DNA of 64,000 nucleotides from positions 1,178,001-1,242,000 of the forward strand of contig CBDCSE010000001.1 of the NCBI GenBank assembly GCA_965221405.1, given 5' to 3'. The notes under the pieces were generated by a model, which saw only the letters and a program-made list of their open reading frames with translations, searched no databases and had not been told where the DNA came from. Positions 8,396 through 16,837 of this stretch are shown in pieces. Position 1 is the stretch's first letter. Each line of letters begins with the position of its first letter. The stretch is from JAPOUP01 sp965221405. Its GTDB lineage: Bacteria; Pseudomonadota; Alphaproteobacteria; Rhodobacterales; Rhodobacteraceae. The position numbers and the translations under genes are program-made.

Positions 8396-9405
8396 GCGCC
8401 TTTGTCGAGATCACCGACGTCACCCGTGTCTTTGGCCCCAAGCTGAGCTTGGGCGAAAAGATCGCGGCAAAACTCGGCGGCAATGTCGAAACCCGGTCGG
8501 TCCGCGCAGTCTCGGACGTGACACTTTCCGTCCGCAAGGGAGAGACGCTGGGCCTCGTCGGCGAATCCGGCTGTGGCAAGTCCACGCTGGGCCGCGCCAT
8601 CGCCGGAATATTGCCCCCCACAAATGGCACGGTCACCATCGACGGCACCCCGGTCATGGCCGACGGAACCAAGGCCACAACCCGCGTGCAAACCGTGTTC
8701 CAGGACCCCTTCGCCAGCCTCGACCCCCGCATGAAGGTCGGCCATACCGTGGCCGAAGGCCCCATCGCCCATGGCCTCACCACAAGGGCCGATGCCCGCC
8801 GCTATGTGGCGGACTGGTTCGACCGTGTCGGTCTTGATCCTGCCTGGCTCGAACGCTACCCGCATCAGTTCTCCGGCGGGCAGCGTCAGCGCATCGCCAT
8901 TGCCCGCGCCCTGGCCATGCAGCCCGATGTGCTGATCTGTGATGAGCCGGTCGCGTCGCTCGATGTCTCCATCCAGGCACAGATCATCAACCTCTTTCTC
9001 GAATTGACCCGCGATCTGGCCCTCACCAGTGTTTTCATCAGCCACGATCTATCCGTGATCCAGCACGTCAGCGACCGCGTCGCGGTGATGTATCTGGGCC
9101 GCATCGTGGAACTGGGGCCGGTGGGTGAGGTTTTTGGCAATCCGGCCCATCCCTACACCGAAGCGCTGTTCGGCAGCGTGCCCAAGCTGGTGCTGGACGC
9201 AGACGAGCTTGTGCGGTTCGAGACCATCGAAGGCGAAGTGCCATCGCCACTGTCCCCGCCAACGGGCTGCTATTTTCACCCACGCTGCCCTTATGCGACT
9301 ACGGTTTGCCAGACAGAGCGCGCCCTGATGAAGCCAATCGATGACCATCGCAGTGTCGCCTGTCACCATTACCAGATATGCCTTGGTAAGGCAGAGCACG
9401 ATTGA
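8392..9405 (+). CDS. ABC transporter ATP-binding protein, DppF/OppF type
   Basis: 337 aa from the ATG that overlaps the previous stop (ATGA at 8392). Walker A GESGCGKS, Q-loop VFQDPFASLDP, signature FSGGQRQR, Walker B LICDEPVASLD and switch ISHDLSV are all intact, with the DppF-type C-terminal segment CYFHPRCPYATTVC. This is the second ATPase and last gene of the five-gene importer. A terminator-like hairpin and an insertion-sequence remnant follow, marking the operon's end. Confidence 0.94.
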   Translation: MSAFVEITDVTRVFGPKLSLGEKIAAKLGGNVETRSVRAVSDVTLSVRKGETLGLVGESGCGKSTLGRAIAGILPPTNGTVTIDGTPVMADGTKATTRVQTVFQDPFASLDPRMKVGHTVAEGPIAHGLTTRADARRYVADWFDRVGLDPAWLERYPHQFSGGQRQRIAIARALAMQPDVLICDEPVASLDVSIQAQIINLFLELTRDLALTSVFISHDLSVIQHVSDRVAVMYLGRIVELGPVGEVFGNPAHPYTEALFGSVPKLVLDADELVRFETIEGEVPSPLSPPTGCYFHPRCPYATTVCQTERALMKPIDDHRSVACHHYQICLGKAEHD

Positions 9406-9474
9406 CTCTGCGCGTTCAAGGAGATGTCGGATATCTTGCATTTTGTGCCGACCGTCCGGCACGCACAGGTAGTG

Positions 9475-9502
9475 GCTCTTCTCGACTGGCGAGAGAGTTT
9501 TG
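9475..9502 (+). terminator. Likely rho-independent terminator of the ABC operon
   Basis: CTCT-t-CTCG, a short loop ACTGG, then CGAGAGAG and TTTTG form an 8-bp stem with one bulge followed by four Ts. It lies 70 bp after the last ATPase gene. The T run is short, so efficiency is uncertain. Confidence 0.5.
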
Positions 9503-9520
9503 CCATAATCGTGCCCTACG

Positions 9521-9790
9521 GGCTTTGTTGCACAGATGGTTGAGGGATTCCACTGATTGAGTCCAACATGGTAGCTGACGTGCATGAGAAGTTGGTCACG
9601 CACGAAATACAAAACGAAGAACTGGCCGTCGTAGAACATGGCACTGAAGCAACGCGGTTCGCTGTCGATCTGGTTTGATCCTGAGATGGATTGGCGTCCC
9701 CCAAAGACAGGCAAACGCGGTCGTCGGCAGCAGTTCAGTGATGCTGCAATCCGGGTCTGTCTGACGATGAAGGTGGAGACCTCGATTAAC
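9521..9790 (+). pseudogene. IS5-family (IS903/IS427-like) remnant, 5' end and transposase N-terminus
   Basis: GGCTTTGTTGCAC at 9521 looks like the left terminal repeat of IS903-type elements, and an ATG at 9638 opens a frame beginning MALKQRGSLSIWFDPEM, continuing through TGKRGR and SDAAIRVCLTMKV. That is the N-terminus of the IS5-family transposase that normally continues into a DDE domain. After CLTMKV (about 9775) similarity ends and the frame runs on into unrelated sequence to 9889. No catalytic domain or right end remains. Confidence 0.8.
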
Positions 9791-9930
9791 GCGGTTTTGT
9801 TGGTTTCCCGAAGGGAGTTTGATCGACAGACACGCGTTATGGGTGCATTTCGGCCCGGATCACGGTTTCCGTGTGCTTTTCCGCCCTGATCAAGACCGCA
9901 TAGGCGGGTTTTTCCGGATTCTGGACGGAG

Positions 9931-10050
9931 TCAGGCCGTGGCGTGCCAGGGCTCGTGGAAAATGAGGCGGCGGAAGCTATAGCTGGGACTGGCCATGGTC
10001 ACGCGCCCGGCGGCACGGGTCCGCCCAATGGAGCGGATCGTGAGCGCCAT
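9931..10050 (-). CDS. Possible 39-aa ORF downstream of the copper chaperone
   Basis: ATG 10050 is preceded on the minus strand by GGGAAAGGGCCC, a plausible ribosome-binding site, and lies about 30 bp after the PCu(A)C stop. The peptide is basic, with no motif I recognise (it contains SYSFRRLIFHEPWH). It could be a short second cistron, the start of a gene cut by the neighbouring IS remnant, or chance. The rest of 9790-9930 shows nothing recognisable. Confidence 0.25.
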   Translation of the reverse strand: MALTIRSIGRTRAAGRVTMASPSYSFRRLIFHEPWHATA

Positions 10051-10078
10051 GGGCCCTTTCCCGTATCCGAGGACATGG

Positions 10079-10516
10079 TTAACGCTCCATATCGACCCTG
10101 ATCTCCAGTGCCACCTCCCCAGCGAGTTCGAAAACGAGCGTAACTGGGATCAGATCGCCCTGCCGCCACGGTTCCGATAAACCCATGAACATCACATGAT
10201 CTCCCCCTCGGTCGAGTGAACGGCTGCCCCCGGCCGGGACGGAAAATCCTTGCCCAGCCTGCATCATACGCACCACGCCGTCACTTTGCGCTATATGCGT
10301 GTGCAGTTCGACCCGTGCGGACGCGTCGCTCGAAGCGGAGACCAGACGGTCGTCGACTTCGCCATTGTTTCGAATTGTCATGTAAGCGGCACCGGCCCGC
10401 GCCGAAGGCCCGGCAGCCCGGGCATAGGCAGCTTCAATGACGATTTCCGCCAGCGACGGAACCGCCGTTGTCCAAACAAGCAGAGCGGCGATCAGTAACG
10501 AGGCCCTGGACATCAT
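10079..10516 (-). CDS. PCu(A)C-type periplasmic copper(I) chaperone
   Basis: 145 aa from ATG 10516, with AAAGGGGA upstream; an upstream in-frame ATG at 10546 has no signal-peptide logic. Residues 5-23 form a signal peptide ending SLA. The copper site H-x10-M-x21-H-x-M is exact: a His in LHTHIAQ, the second Met of RMMQAG, and HVM in GGDHVMFMG. Proteins of this family carry Cu(I) to cytochrome c oxidase (CuA or CuB) in the periplasm. No SCO gene lies next to it here, so it stands alone between IS debris and rpmB. Confidence 0.9.
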   Translation of the reverse strand: MMSRASLLIAALLVWTTAVPSLAEIVIEAAYARAAGPSARAGAAYMTIRNNGEVDDRLVSASSDASARVELHTHIAQSDGVVRMMQAGQGFSVPAGGSRSLDRGGDHVMFMGLSEPWRQGDLIPVTLVFELAGEVALEIRVDMER

Positions 10517-10546
10517 GTGGGATATATCCCCTTTAACCATCCCCAA

Positions 10547-10989
10547 CCATTCGCAGGGTCATCCCCGCCAGTTTTCCTGACAGTGAACTGCCGTCCCGGC
10601 CCGGAAATCCGGAAAACGAACCGCGGTCCGGGCCGGAAAGAAGCCGTTCCGGTGTCCTGACGGTCACCCCTGACAGCAAACCGGCCAAAGCCGGCCACCT
10701 TCCAGCCACCCTGTACCCAATCCGGCTGCCGGACAACACGTTAACCGCAGCGTGGGAAAGTCCTGAGCCAATGATATGGAAAGCTAACGAATACACTCTT
10801 CTCGAAATGCGATGCGCCACCTGAATATGAACCCCTTCCAACCCTCGATTTGACTGTTTGGGAGCGGAGCATACGTCCTTACGCAGGGCATCACGCCAAA
10901 CATTGCCCATACTTCCGAAAGGTTCGGATCCAGAGTCACGGAGGACAAGTCGGAGCGATGCGACCCACCTTGGAAATCTCAGTCAGCGA
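10547..10989. other. Non-coding stretch with a possible IS end
   Basis: No gene recognised. The segment TCATCCCCGCCAGTTTTCCTGACA near 10561 resembles TCATCCCGTGCCAGTTTTCCTGTCA near 12832, where the IS1634-like remnant ends (differences at several positions). This may therefore be a leftover end of the same kind of element. The rest shows GC-rich sequence without a supported frame. Confidence 0.4.
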
Positions 10990-11277
10990 TCAGGCGGCTA
11001 ACTGCGCTTTGGCAATCTCTTTCTTGATCCTGAGCGCATTGGCACTGAGATCCGAATCTCTGGCTTTGGCGAGGAATGCGTCCAGTCCACCACGATGGTC
11101 GACGGCACGAAGAGCCGCCGACGACACCCGCAGTCTGAAGCCCTTTCCAAGCGTCTCCGACATCAGCGTGACGTCGTTCAGGTTTGGGAGGAAACGGCGC
11201 TTGGTTCTGTTTTTGGCATGGCTGACATTATTGCCCACCAATGGACCCTTTCCGGTCAGTTCGCAGCGGCGCGACAT
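10990..11277 (-). CDS. rpmB: 50S ribosomal protein L28
   Basis: 95 aa beginning MSRRCELTGKGPLVGNNVSHA, followed by RTKRRFLPNLNDV, KGFRLRVSSAALR and VDHRGGLDAFLAKA. This matches alphaproteobacterial L28 over its whole length. L28 is part of the large ribosomal subunit near the E site. GGAG lies about 12 nt upstream of the ATG. It is a single gene here between PCu(A)C and the Fic gene, with IS debris nearby, but it looks intact and should be under selection. Confidence 0.96.
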   Translation of the reverse strand: MSRRCELTGKGPLVGNNVSHAKNRTKRRFLPNLNDVTLMSETLGKGFRLRVSSAALRAVDHRGGLDAFLAKARDSDLSANALRIKKEIAKAQLAA

Positions 11278-11622
11278 GGGTCATGTTCTCCATTTCGAAA
11301 TGCCCCTGCATCATACTTCAAGGGCAGCACTGACTTCATTGGCGACGCGGCATAGGCAACGTCGGAAATTCCGTCAGGCTTCTTATTGCCCAAAACCGGC
11401 GCAGTCAACCGGCCTGGATCACACCGGGCAGGGATTCATCATGAGATCCGCTGACCGGATTTCAGATCTAGCCACGCTCCGATTTCTGGATACCTTTGTC
11501 GACAAAGACAGGTGGAAAGCGCTGTCGGACGGATCGAACCCGAGCGGGCGACATCACCGAAGCCTTGATCGGTTCGAGCAAGGATGCGCCTTCACCAGGT
11601 GCTCCATCCAAATTTTGGGGAT
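11278..11622. other. Intergenic region upstream of rpmB, no gene seen
   Basis: About 345 bp between the rpmB start and the Fic stop. It should hold the rpmB promoter on the minus strand. The overlapping open frames have no family resemblance and look like chance. Confidence 0.5.
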
Positions 11623-12750
11623 TTACACCTGAACTACGGGTTCAACTACATCAAGCTTCAGCCAATAGCGCGTATACCTTCGCTCGCCAGTGCGTGACAG
11701 AGCGCCCATCGCAACAAGCTCCCGCAGGTCCCGTGTCGCCGTGGCCCGCGACGTGTTCGTGATGGACAGGTAGTTCTCGGCGCTGAGACCACCCTTGAAC
11801 CCACTCGGCCCCTCCCTGAACATCCGTTCGACAGCCTTGGCCTGACGCTCGTTCAGATGTTCGCGATACCGGTCATGGAAATGTGCCTTCGCAATGAAAA
11901 ACCCGACGCGATCCAGAGTGACCTGCTGGGCTGTCAGAACGGTTTGAGCGAACCATTCAAGCCAAGGCGTGACATCCAGCGTCTTCTGGTGCCGTTCAAG
12001 CTGGTTGTAGTAGGACTTTCGCTCCCGCTCGATGGTGAAGGCGAGCGCGATCAAACTTGGTTGCCCGATACTCTGGGCCAGTGATTTCTCGGCCAGTGCC
12101 CGACCCAAACGACCGTTGCCGTCCTCAAACGGGTGAATGCTCTCGAAATGGAGATGGCTCAATCCCGCCCTTGTAAGTGCTGGCAGTGGCTGCAAGGCGT
12201 CCGGTGCGGTCTTGTTGAACCAGTCGACACACCGGTCCATCTCGTCCGGAACCTGCGCGGATGGCGGTGCCTCAAAATGCACGAAGGGGCGATCAGGACG
12301 GCCTGAGACGATCTGCATCGCGTCCTGGTGCTGCCGATAGGCACCGACCGTGTCCAGACGCCGATCATGGGCCAAGAGCATCCCGTGCCACCGGAACAGT
12401 GTCTTATGCGCAAGCGGTTCGGCATAGGTCAGGTAGACATCCACCATCATTCTAGCCACTCCCTGTTCTCTTGGCCTTGTCGGGTAATTGTCAGGTGACA
12501 GGCCCAGATGGCGGCGTAGGGAGGATTGCACGCTTGGTCTGTCCAGCACCTCGCCCTCGATGGCACTGGTCTTTATGGCCTCGTCGCTCAGAAGATCGAT
12601 GCGTAGTTGATCGCGCTCGGACGGCCCGACATGACGCACAGCGCCAAGAATCTCCCCCGACGACAGCAAAAACCGTTGTTCATATGGGGTAAGGATCCGG
12701 GCGTCGTATCGAAAGGCTGGCCACCCCGGCGTTTGCCAATTCCACATCAT
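11623..12750 (-). CDS. Fic family protein with self-inhibitory helix and C-terminal winged helix
   Basis: 375 aa. The Fic active-site loop HPFEDGNGRLGR (residues 206-217) is complete, so AMP or another nucleotide moiety transfer to a protein hydroxyl is likely. Near the N-terminus TSAIEG (61-66) fits the (S/T)xxxE(G/N) inhibitory motif whose Glu blocks the ATP site; its position before the Fic core makes this a class II, self-restrained Fic protein. An N-terminal domain typical of Fic/DOC proteins precedes it, and a DNA-binding-like wHTH (SAENYLSITNTSRATATRDLREL) ends it. The start is ATG 12750 or 12747. No antitoxin gene adjoins it; IS remains lie directly upstream. Confidence 0.92.
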   Translation of the reverse strand: MMWNWQTPGWPAFRYDARILTPYEQRFLLSSGEILGAVRHVGPSERDQLRIDLLSDEAIKTSAIEGEVLDRPSVQSSLRRHLGLSPDNYPTRPREQGVARMMVDVYLTYAEPLAHKTLFRWHGMLLAHDRRLDTVGAYRQHQDAMQIVSGRPDRPFVHFEAPPSAQVPDEMDRCVDWFNKTAPDALQPLPALTRAGLSHLHFESIHPFEDGNGRLGRALAEKSLAQSIGQPSLIALAFTIERERKSYYNQLERHQKTLDVTPWLEWFAQTVLTAQQVTLDRVGFFIAKAHFHDRYREHLNERQAKAVERMFREGPSGFKGGLSAENYLSITNTSRATATRDLRELVAMGALSRTGERRYTRYWLKLDVVEPVVQV

Positions 12751-12829
12751 GAGTTATAGACGGCCCCATTCATCGCTCGTATTTATGCCATTATTGAGCG
12801 ATAGAAGTCAATGCCATCACACACTGGGC

Positions 12830-13436
12830 CAGGATCATCCCGTGCCAGTTTTCCTGTCAACGGCCCTCCACATCGGCGCGAGAACGCGGAAAGGCGTCAC
12901 CCCGTTCGGCGTCAGCGCGCCGAGGTCGGCGAGAAGCGTCGTGAGGCTGTGGACCGGAAGCCCGTCGGGGGGTACGCCTGTCCGTCGCCCTGGCGCCTCC
13001 GCGGCCGTCGTCCCCGGAGAGGATCGGGGCCAGGCGGCGGCGCATGTGCCATTCCACGTGGCACGCGGGCATGCAGGGGAACACGTGCGCCCGGACGCGG
13101 TCCTCCGGGTGGACGTGCACGGGACAGACCCGCAGCCGCGACGACTGCATCGTGTGGAAGGCCCGCTCCACGCCTGCGGGCGACCTGGATGCTCGACCGC
13201 CGCCTCCGGCCCGAGCGACGCGGAATCCAGGCTGGTGCGGATCACGTATATCCCGTCGTGCCTGGCCTCCGCCGCGATCCGGTCTCGGCCGCGGGACGAT
13301 GTGCCGGGAGACGGCGGCCTGGGCCGAACGGCGGAACGGGGAGGGAGCCACCGTGGACTGGCGCTTCACGGCTGAGGACGCGCGGATAAGGCTCAAGTCT
13401 CTGTATCCGTCAATTTAATGATGTCGCTACACTAGT
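12830..13436 (-). pseudogene. IS1634-family transposase remnant (C-terminal part)
   Basis: Minus-strand frames contain RVRAHVFPCMPACHVEWHMRR followed by LAPILSGDDG, matching the C-terminal third of the IS1634 transposase that is better preserved at 58652-60135 (there RVRAHVFMCMPALYLEWRMRR). The similarity is split over at least two frames, and only about the last 180 codons are left. The segment abuts the IS630-like remnant on its upstream side. It is clearly non-functional. Confidence 0.8.
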
Positions 13437-14645
13437 GGTTTGATTCATTCATCTGATGCCATTTCCCGGAGCTTCCGGTGGCCTCTCCTGCAGGCCGCGA
13501 CGGGGTCCTCCGGCCTGCGGCTCCAGCGGAACGGGCGGGCGTCGTTGGCGTTGTGGTGCGCGATGTATCCCCCGGTCGCCGCCACGCACCCGGCAGGCGG
13601 GTCGAGGACCGCGTCCTTCAGCCTCTGCCTGGACAGCTCCGCGAGGAACCCCCGGGGCGGCGTCCGTCCACGGGGCCGATGTGGGCGTGAGGTGGAACGT
13701 CCGGTCGGGACGGCCCTTCAGCCACCCGCGGACCCCGGCCGACCTGTGCGGCGGGACGCTGCCGGGGATGACATGCACCGGGGTTCCGGGCGCGGTCCCC
13801 CCGGCGGCATGGCCGGGGAAGGCGGGGAACTCCCGCCGGGCGGTGGCGCCCGACGGTCTGGCCGGTGACCATGCCGGTGGCGACATCAAGGGCCGCGGGC
13901 AGGCATGTGGCGCCGTTCCGCCTGCAGGCGTGGGTCCTCGTCCGGGCATGGCCCGGCCTCATCGGAAGCGGCCTCCGGGTCCGCCCCGGCGCCTGGATCC
14001 GCGTCTTTCCGTCCACCGGGAGGACGGCGGCGTGGCCGGGCGGGTCGGCGTGGAGGCCCACGACGCCGCGGACCCTGATCCCGGACCGCGGGCCGCGCGG
14101 GACCCTGAAGGTCCTGACCCGGTGCGGCCTGAGGCCCCCGGCCTTCAGGATGCCGCGCACAGTGGAGCGGGCCATCCCCGGCTTCCCCGCCAGCGCCCGC
14201 ACCGCCCGGTGCCTGGCGTGCGGCGGCGGCGGCGGCATCGCCAGGCCGACCGGGGCCTTCACCCGGTCCTCCGGGACCGGCTTCCTGCCCGGCGGACGCG
14301 TGGCGTCACGGCGCGGCCCGCCAGCGCCCTCGGCGGGGAAGCGGTCCCGCCGGCGAGACCGTCGGCCTCGACATGCCCGTCCGCCGCATGGTCTCCGCCA
14401 GCCCGCGGCCCGGGTCAGGCTCCACGACGGTGCGGGCCCGCCAGGCGCGCTTCCGCGGGCTCCGCGGATTGCCTGCGATCCCCCGGGGCGCTCCCGGTCC
14501 CCGTCCGGAAGCCCGGTCCGCTGCCGTGCCGGTTTCCCGCCCATCCGCCCGTCTCCCGTTTCCGCCGTTTCCGCGGGCCGCCTGACTGCGGCGGGGCGCA
14601 CGGTATCATGGTTAGGGAGAAACTGGAATCTCTTGTATCGAACTA
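13437..14645 (-). pseudogene. IS630-family transposase, frameshifted and catalytically dead
   Basis: The minus strand encodes an IS630-type transposase in two frames. The first (13618-14601) carries PVDGKTRIQAPGRTRR and ALDVATGMVTGQ, matching the DEKxxIQA and ALDVATG signatures. The second (13449-13949) takes over near 13800 with VHVIPG and HLTPTSAPW. Of the DDE triad, the first Asp remains, the second (normally HVIxDN) reads HVIPGS, and the Glu region (normally LNxVExFF) reads TDAAPG. So one frameshift and two catalytic losses mark it as dead. The left neighbour is the IS1634 scrap; the right is the IS5-type element, which starts directly at 14646. Confidence 0.85.
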
Positions 14646-15523
14646 GGGCCTGTTGACACTCATGACGCGGCGACCACGCCGGCGACGAGGTGAATCCCCG
14701 CCGCGAAGCTCGCGGCGGTCTTGTCGTACCGCGTCGCGATCGCCCGGAACTCCCTGGTCTTCGGGAGGAAACTGTCCACCAGGTGCCGCCAGCCGTACAT
14801 CTCCCGGTCGTGCTCCCGGGGCGCCGTCCGGTTCCGTTTCGGCGGGATCACCGCCTCCGCGCCGCGCCCGTCCAGATCCTCCAGGAGCCAGTCGGCGCCG
14901 AAGGCCCTGTCGCCCACCAGGGCCCCGAACTCCAGCCCGCCCGGAAGCCCCGGCACCCCCTGCAGGTCGTGCGCCTGGCCCGGCAGGACCGTGAAGCGGA
15001 CCAGGTAGCCGAGCGCGTCCACGACGGCGACGGTTCTGGTCGTCAGGCCGCCTCTGGAACGCCCGATGCCCTGACTCGAGGCCCCCCTTTTTTGGCCCCC
15101 GCCGCCTTCTGGTGCGCCTGGACGATCGTGCCGTCGACGAACACCCACTCAAGGTCGAAATCCTCCGATAAGGCGTTGAAAACGCGCTCGAATACTCCCG
15201 AAAGCACCCAACGCCGGAACCGCCTGGACACGCTGCCCCACCTGGCGAACCGCTTGGGGAGGTCGCGCCACGGGGACCCCGTGCGGAAGCGCACCGGCAC
15301 CGCCTCCACGAAGAGGCGGTTGTCCGCCGCCGTGCCACCGGGATCGGACTTCTTGCCCGGAAGCATGTCCTCGATCCGCGCCCACATGGCGTCCGTCAGT
15401 ACCGTCCTGTCAGCATTCATGGTGTCACCTGTATGCTGTCCTGCCGCGCCGCCGTTCCGGCGGTCGCCGGGGCGGAAAACGGCACGGAACCGGGCAATTC
15501 GCAACCCGAGTGTCAACAGGCCC
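14646..15523 (-). mobile_element. IS5-family insertion sequence, copy 1 (878 bp, complete ends)
   Basis: Perfect 16-bp terminal inverted repeats GGGCCTGTTGACACTC (14646-14661) and GAGTGTCAACAGGCCC (15508-15523) enclose one transposase region on the minus strand. TA flanks both ends (14644-14645 and 15524-15525), consistent with a 2-bp target duplication. A second, more decayed copy is at 57246-58120. The insertion appears to have cut off the 5' part of the ORF that continues at 15524. Confidence 0.93.
14660..15420 (-). CDS. IS5-family transposase, two frames joined by a probable programmed -1 frameshift
   Basis: ORF A starts at ATG 15420 (MNADRTVLTDAMWARIEDML) and has the IS5 N-terminal domain and first catalytic Asp in VFVDGTIVQAHQK; its own stop is at 15043. 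ORF B (within 14660-15148) carries GDRAFGADWLLEDL (second Asp) and RYDKTAASFAAGIHL (the family's C-terminal motif). On the coding strand the frames overlap at AAAAAAGGGGGG (15093-15082), a typical slippery run for -1 frameshifting in IS5 relatives. No internal stop interrupts the fused product, so this copy may still be active. Product: DDE transposase acting on its own ends. Confidence 0.85.
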
Positions 15524-15868
15524 TAACCACTAGGGTGTGCGATAGCTGTCCCTGGAGAAGTTCAAAGGCGAGATAGGGTTGGAGGTACCGTTGTAAAACT
15601 CGATGCGAAATTGCTTGACGCAGATGGTGGTGGAGATGGTGGTGGAGGACCAACTGGATTGTTCTTGTGGATTGTTGAACCAAGTGGCTGTCGGACGGTC
15701 TGCGGCTTGTACAGCAATGATCCTTCTTTAATGCGGGGGGACGACGATGCACGCCAATTGTCCATGGGGCTAGCAGATCAAATGATGGCACTTCTAGCGA
15801 ATGCCCCTGAACTTGGTCGAAACTCATGCTTGAAATCGGAAATGAACAATCATATGATCGGAAGATGA
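15524..15868 (+). pseudogene. 3' part of an unknown ORF truncated by the IS5 insertion
   Basis: An open frame enters directly from the IS junction and ends at TGA 15868, 12 bp before the MqsR-like start. It has no good start of its own; a TTG at 15611 is possible. The product has a Gly/Asp-rich run (DADGGGDGGGG, encoded in part by two 12-bp tandem repeats at 15623-15646), then GLFLWIVEPSGCRTVCGLYSN and a helical C-terminus with LADQMMALLANAPEL. I do not recognise the family. Position and spacing suggest it was the first gene of the operon that follows, and that its N-terminus and the original promoter were lost when the element inserted. Confidence 0.5.
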
Positions 15869-15880
15869 GGGCTCTGGCCG

Positions 15881-16240
15881 ATGACTGCGGTGAGCGAATC
15901 GACGAGAGGTCATTTGGCAGCCCTCGCGCGAAGGAGCCGTGCTCGCGTGACGGCATTCAGCGGGGAGCGTCCAACGGACTGGCGTCCAGGACAGGTGCGG
16001 AACCCGGACGGTGTGCTCGACAGCCACTTTACAGACGCCGCAGCGTGGGAACTTATCGCGGCAAGGCTCGAAGAAGGGCATCCGATCGAGGCAGTGGAAC
16101 TTCACACGCCAAGAGGGGCAACGGGATACGTGATGAAGATCGACCTCGAGCCAAGCCAGGCACAGCTGTATGTCAAGCTTCAGCTGGGATCGGGGAAGAT
16201 CATCGGACGTAGTTTTCACTATTCCGAACGGAATGATTGA
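15881..16240 (+). CDS. Putative MqsR-like (RelE/BECR-fold) toxin
   Basis: 119 aa. The C-terminal half, FTDAAAWELIAARLEEG, a strand-rich middle and QLYVKLQLGSGKIIGRSFHYS, resembles the last two strands of MqsR-type ribonucleases (VYLKI...VLIVSFK), and the gene sits directly before a zinc-finger/HTH protein of MqsA type, the gene order of mqsRA. If the match holds, it would cleave mRNA; catalytic residues cannot be assigned confidently. The N-terminus is basic and probably flexible. A small unrelated domain (for example a DUF4258-like one) is the main alternative. The ATG at 15881 follows the truncated ORF by 12 bp. Confidence 0.55.
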   Translation: MTAVSESTRGHLAALARRSRARVTAFSGERPTDWRPGQVRNPDGVLDSHFTDAAAWELIAARLEEGHPIEAVELHTPRGATGYVMKIDLEPSQAQLYVKLQLGSGKIIGRSFHYSERND

Positions 16241-16252
16241 AGGAGCCAAGAG

Positions 16253-16837
16253 ATGGATCCGAGAGGCTTGAACACTCGGCAACATGCTCACTCGCGGACT
16301 CGAATGCGGGCCGTGCAGCCGACGCCGTCTTGTCCCATGTGTGGTGGGGAAGGCATCACGTCCACGTGGAGCATTCACGCATTTGAATACGGGACTGGGG
16401 AGTCCTCCGTCGGGCTGCAGGCACGAGTGCCAGTGCGCCGGTGTGGCACGTGCGGGTTCGAATATCTGGATGAGGAGGCCGAACGACTGAAACAAATTGC
16501 GATCTGCGACCATCTTGGCGTGCTGCCACCCGACGAAATTCGGAAAATTAGAGAGGATCATGGGATGACACGGGCGGCATTTGCTCATGTGAGCGGGCTA
16601 GGCGAAGCATCGTTGAATCGTTGGGAAAACGGCCTTTCAATCCAGAATCACGCCAATGACCGATATCTCCGCCTCCTTGCGCGTCCAGAGATAATGTCGC
16701 GCCTGCAAGAGTTCACAGCCGCGCCGCCACCTGAAACCCGCGCGGCTGGGGCCGTAGCGAGTAGATTCCGGGTTGTGGAAGTGACTGAGGTCCTGCGGAA
16801 GGAACAGGCGTCCTTTCACCTGCGTCGGGTTGCGTGA
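16253..16837 (+). CDS. MqsA/YgiT-like antitoxin: zinc-binding domain plus HTH
   Basis: 194 aa. Cys27/Cys30 (CPMCGG) and Cys64/Cys67 (CGTCG) form the four-Cys zinc site of MqsA/YgiT proteins, followed by a helix-turn-helix in PPDEIRKIREDHGMTRAAFAHVSGLGEASLNRWENG (about 92-128), which aligns with the MqsA HTH. A C-terminal tail of about 50 residues beyond the usual MqsA end is extra. In the family the zinc domain neutralises the toxin and the HTH represses the operon. It starts 12 bp after the MqsR-like stop and overlaps the ATPase gene by 4 bp (GTGA), so all three should be made together. Confidence 0.75.
   Translation: MDPRGLNTRQHAHSRTRMRAVQPTPSCPMCGGEGITSTWSIHAFEYGTGESSVGLQARVPVRRCGTCGFEYLDEEAERLKQIAICDHLGVLPPDEIRKIREDHGMTRAAFAHVSGLGEASLNRWENGLSIQNHANDRYLRLLARPEIMSRLQEFTAAPPPETRAAGAVASRFRVVEVTEVLRKEQASFHLRRVA

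Noticed and set aside
10850..11632. 260-aa plus-strand frame over rpmB
   Set aside because: rpmB on the minus strand is unmistakable, so this frame is its antisense.
13456..14656. Long plus-strand frames over the IS630 remnant
   Set aside because: The minus strand carries the transposase signatures; the plus frames are Pro/Arg/Gly-rich antisense products.
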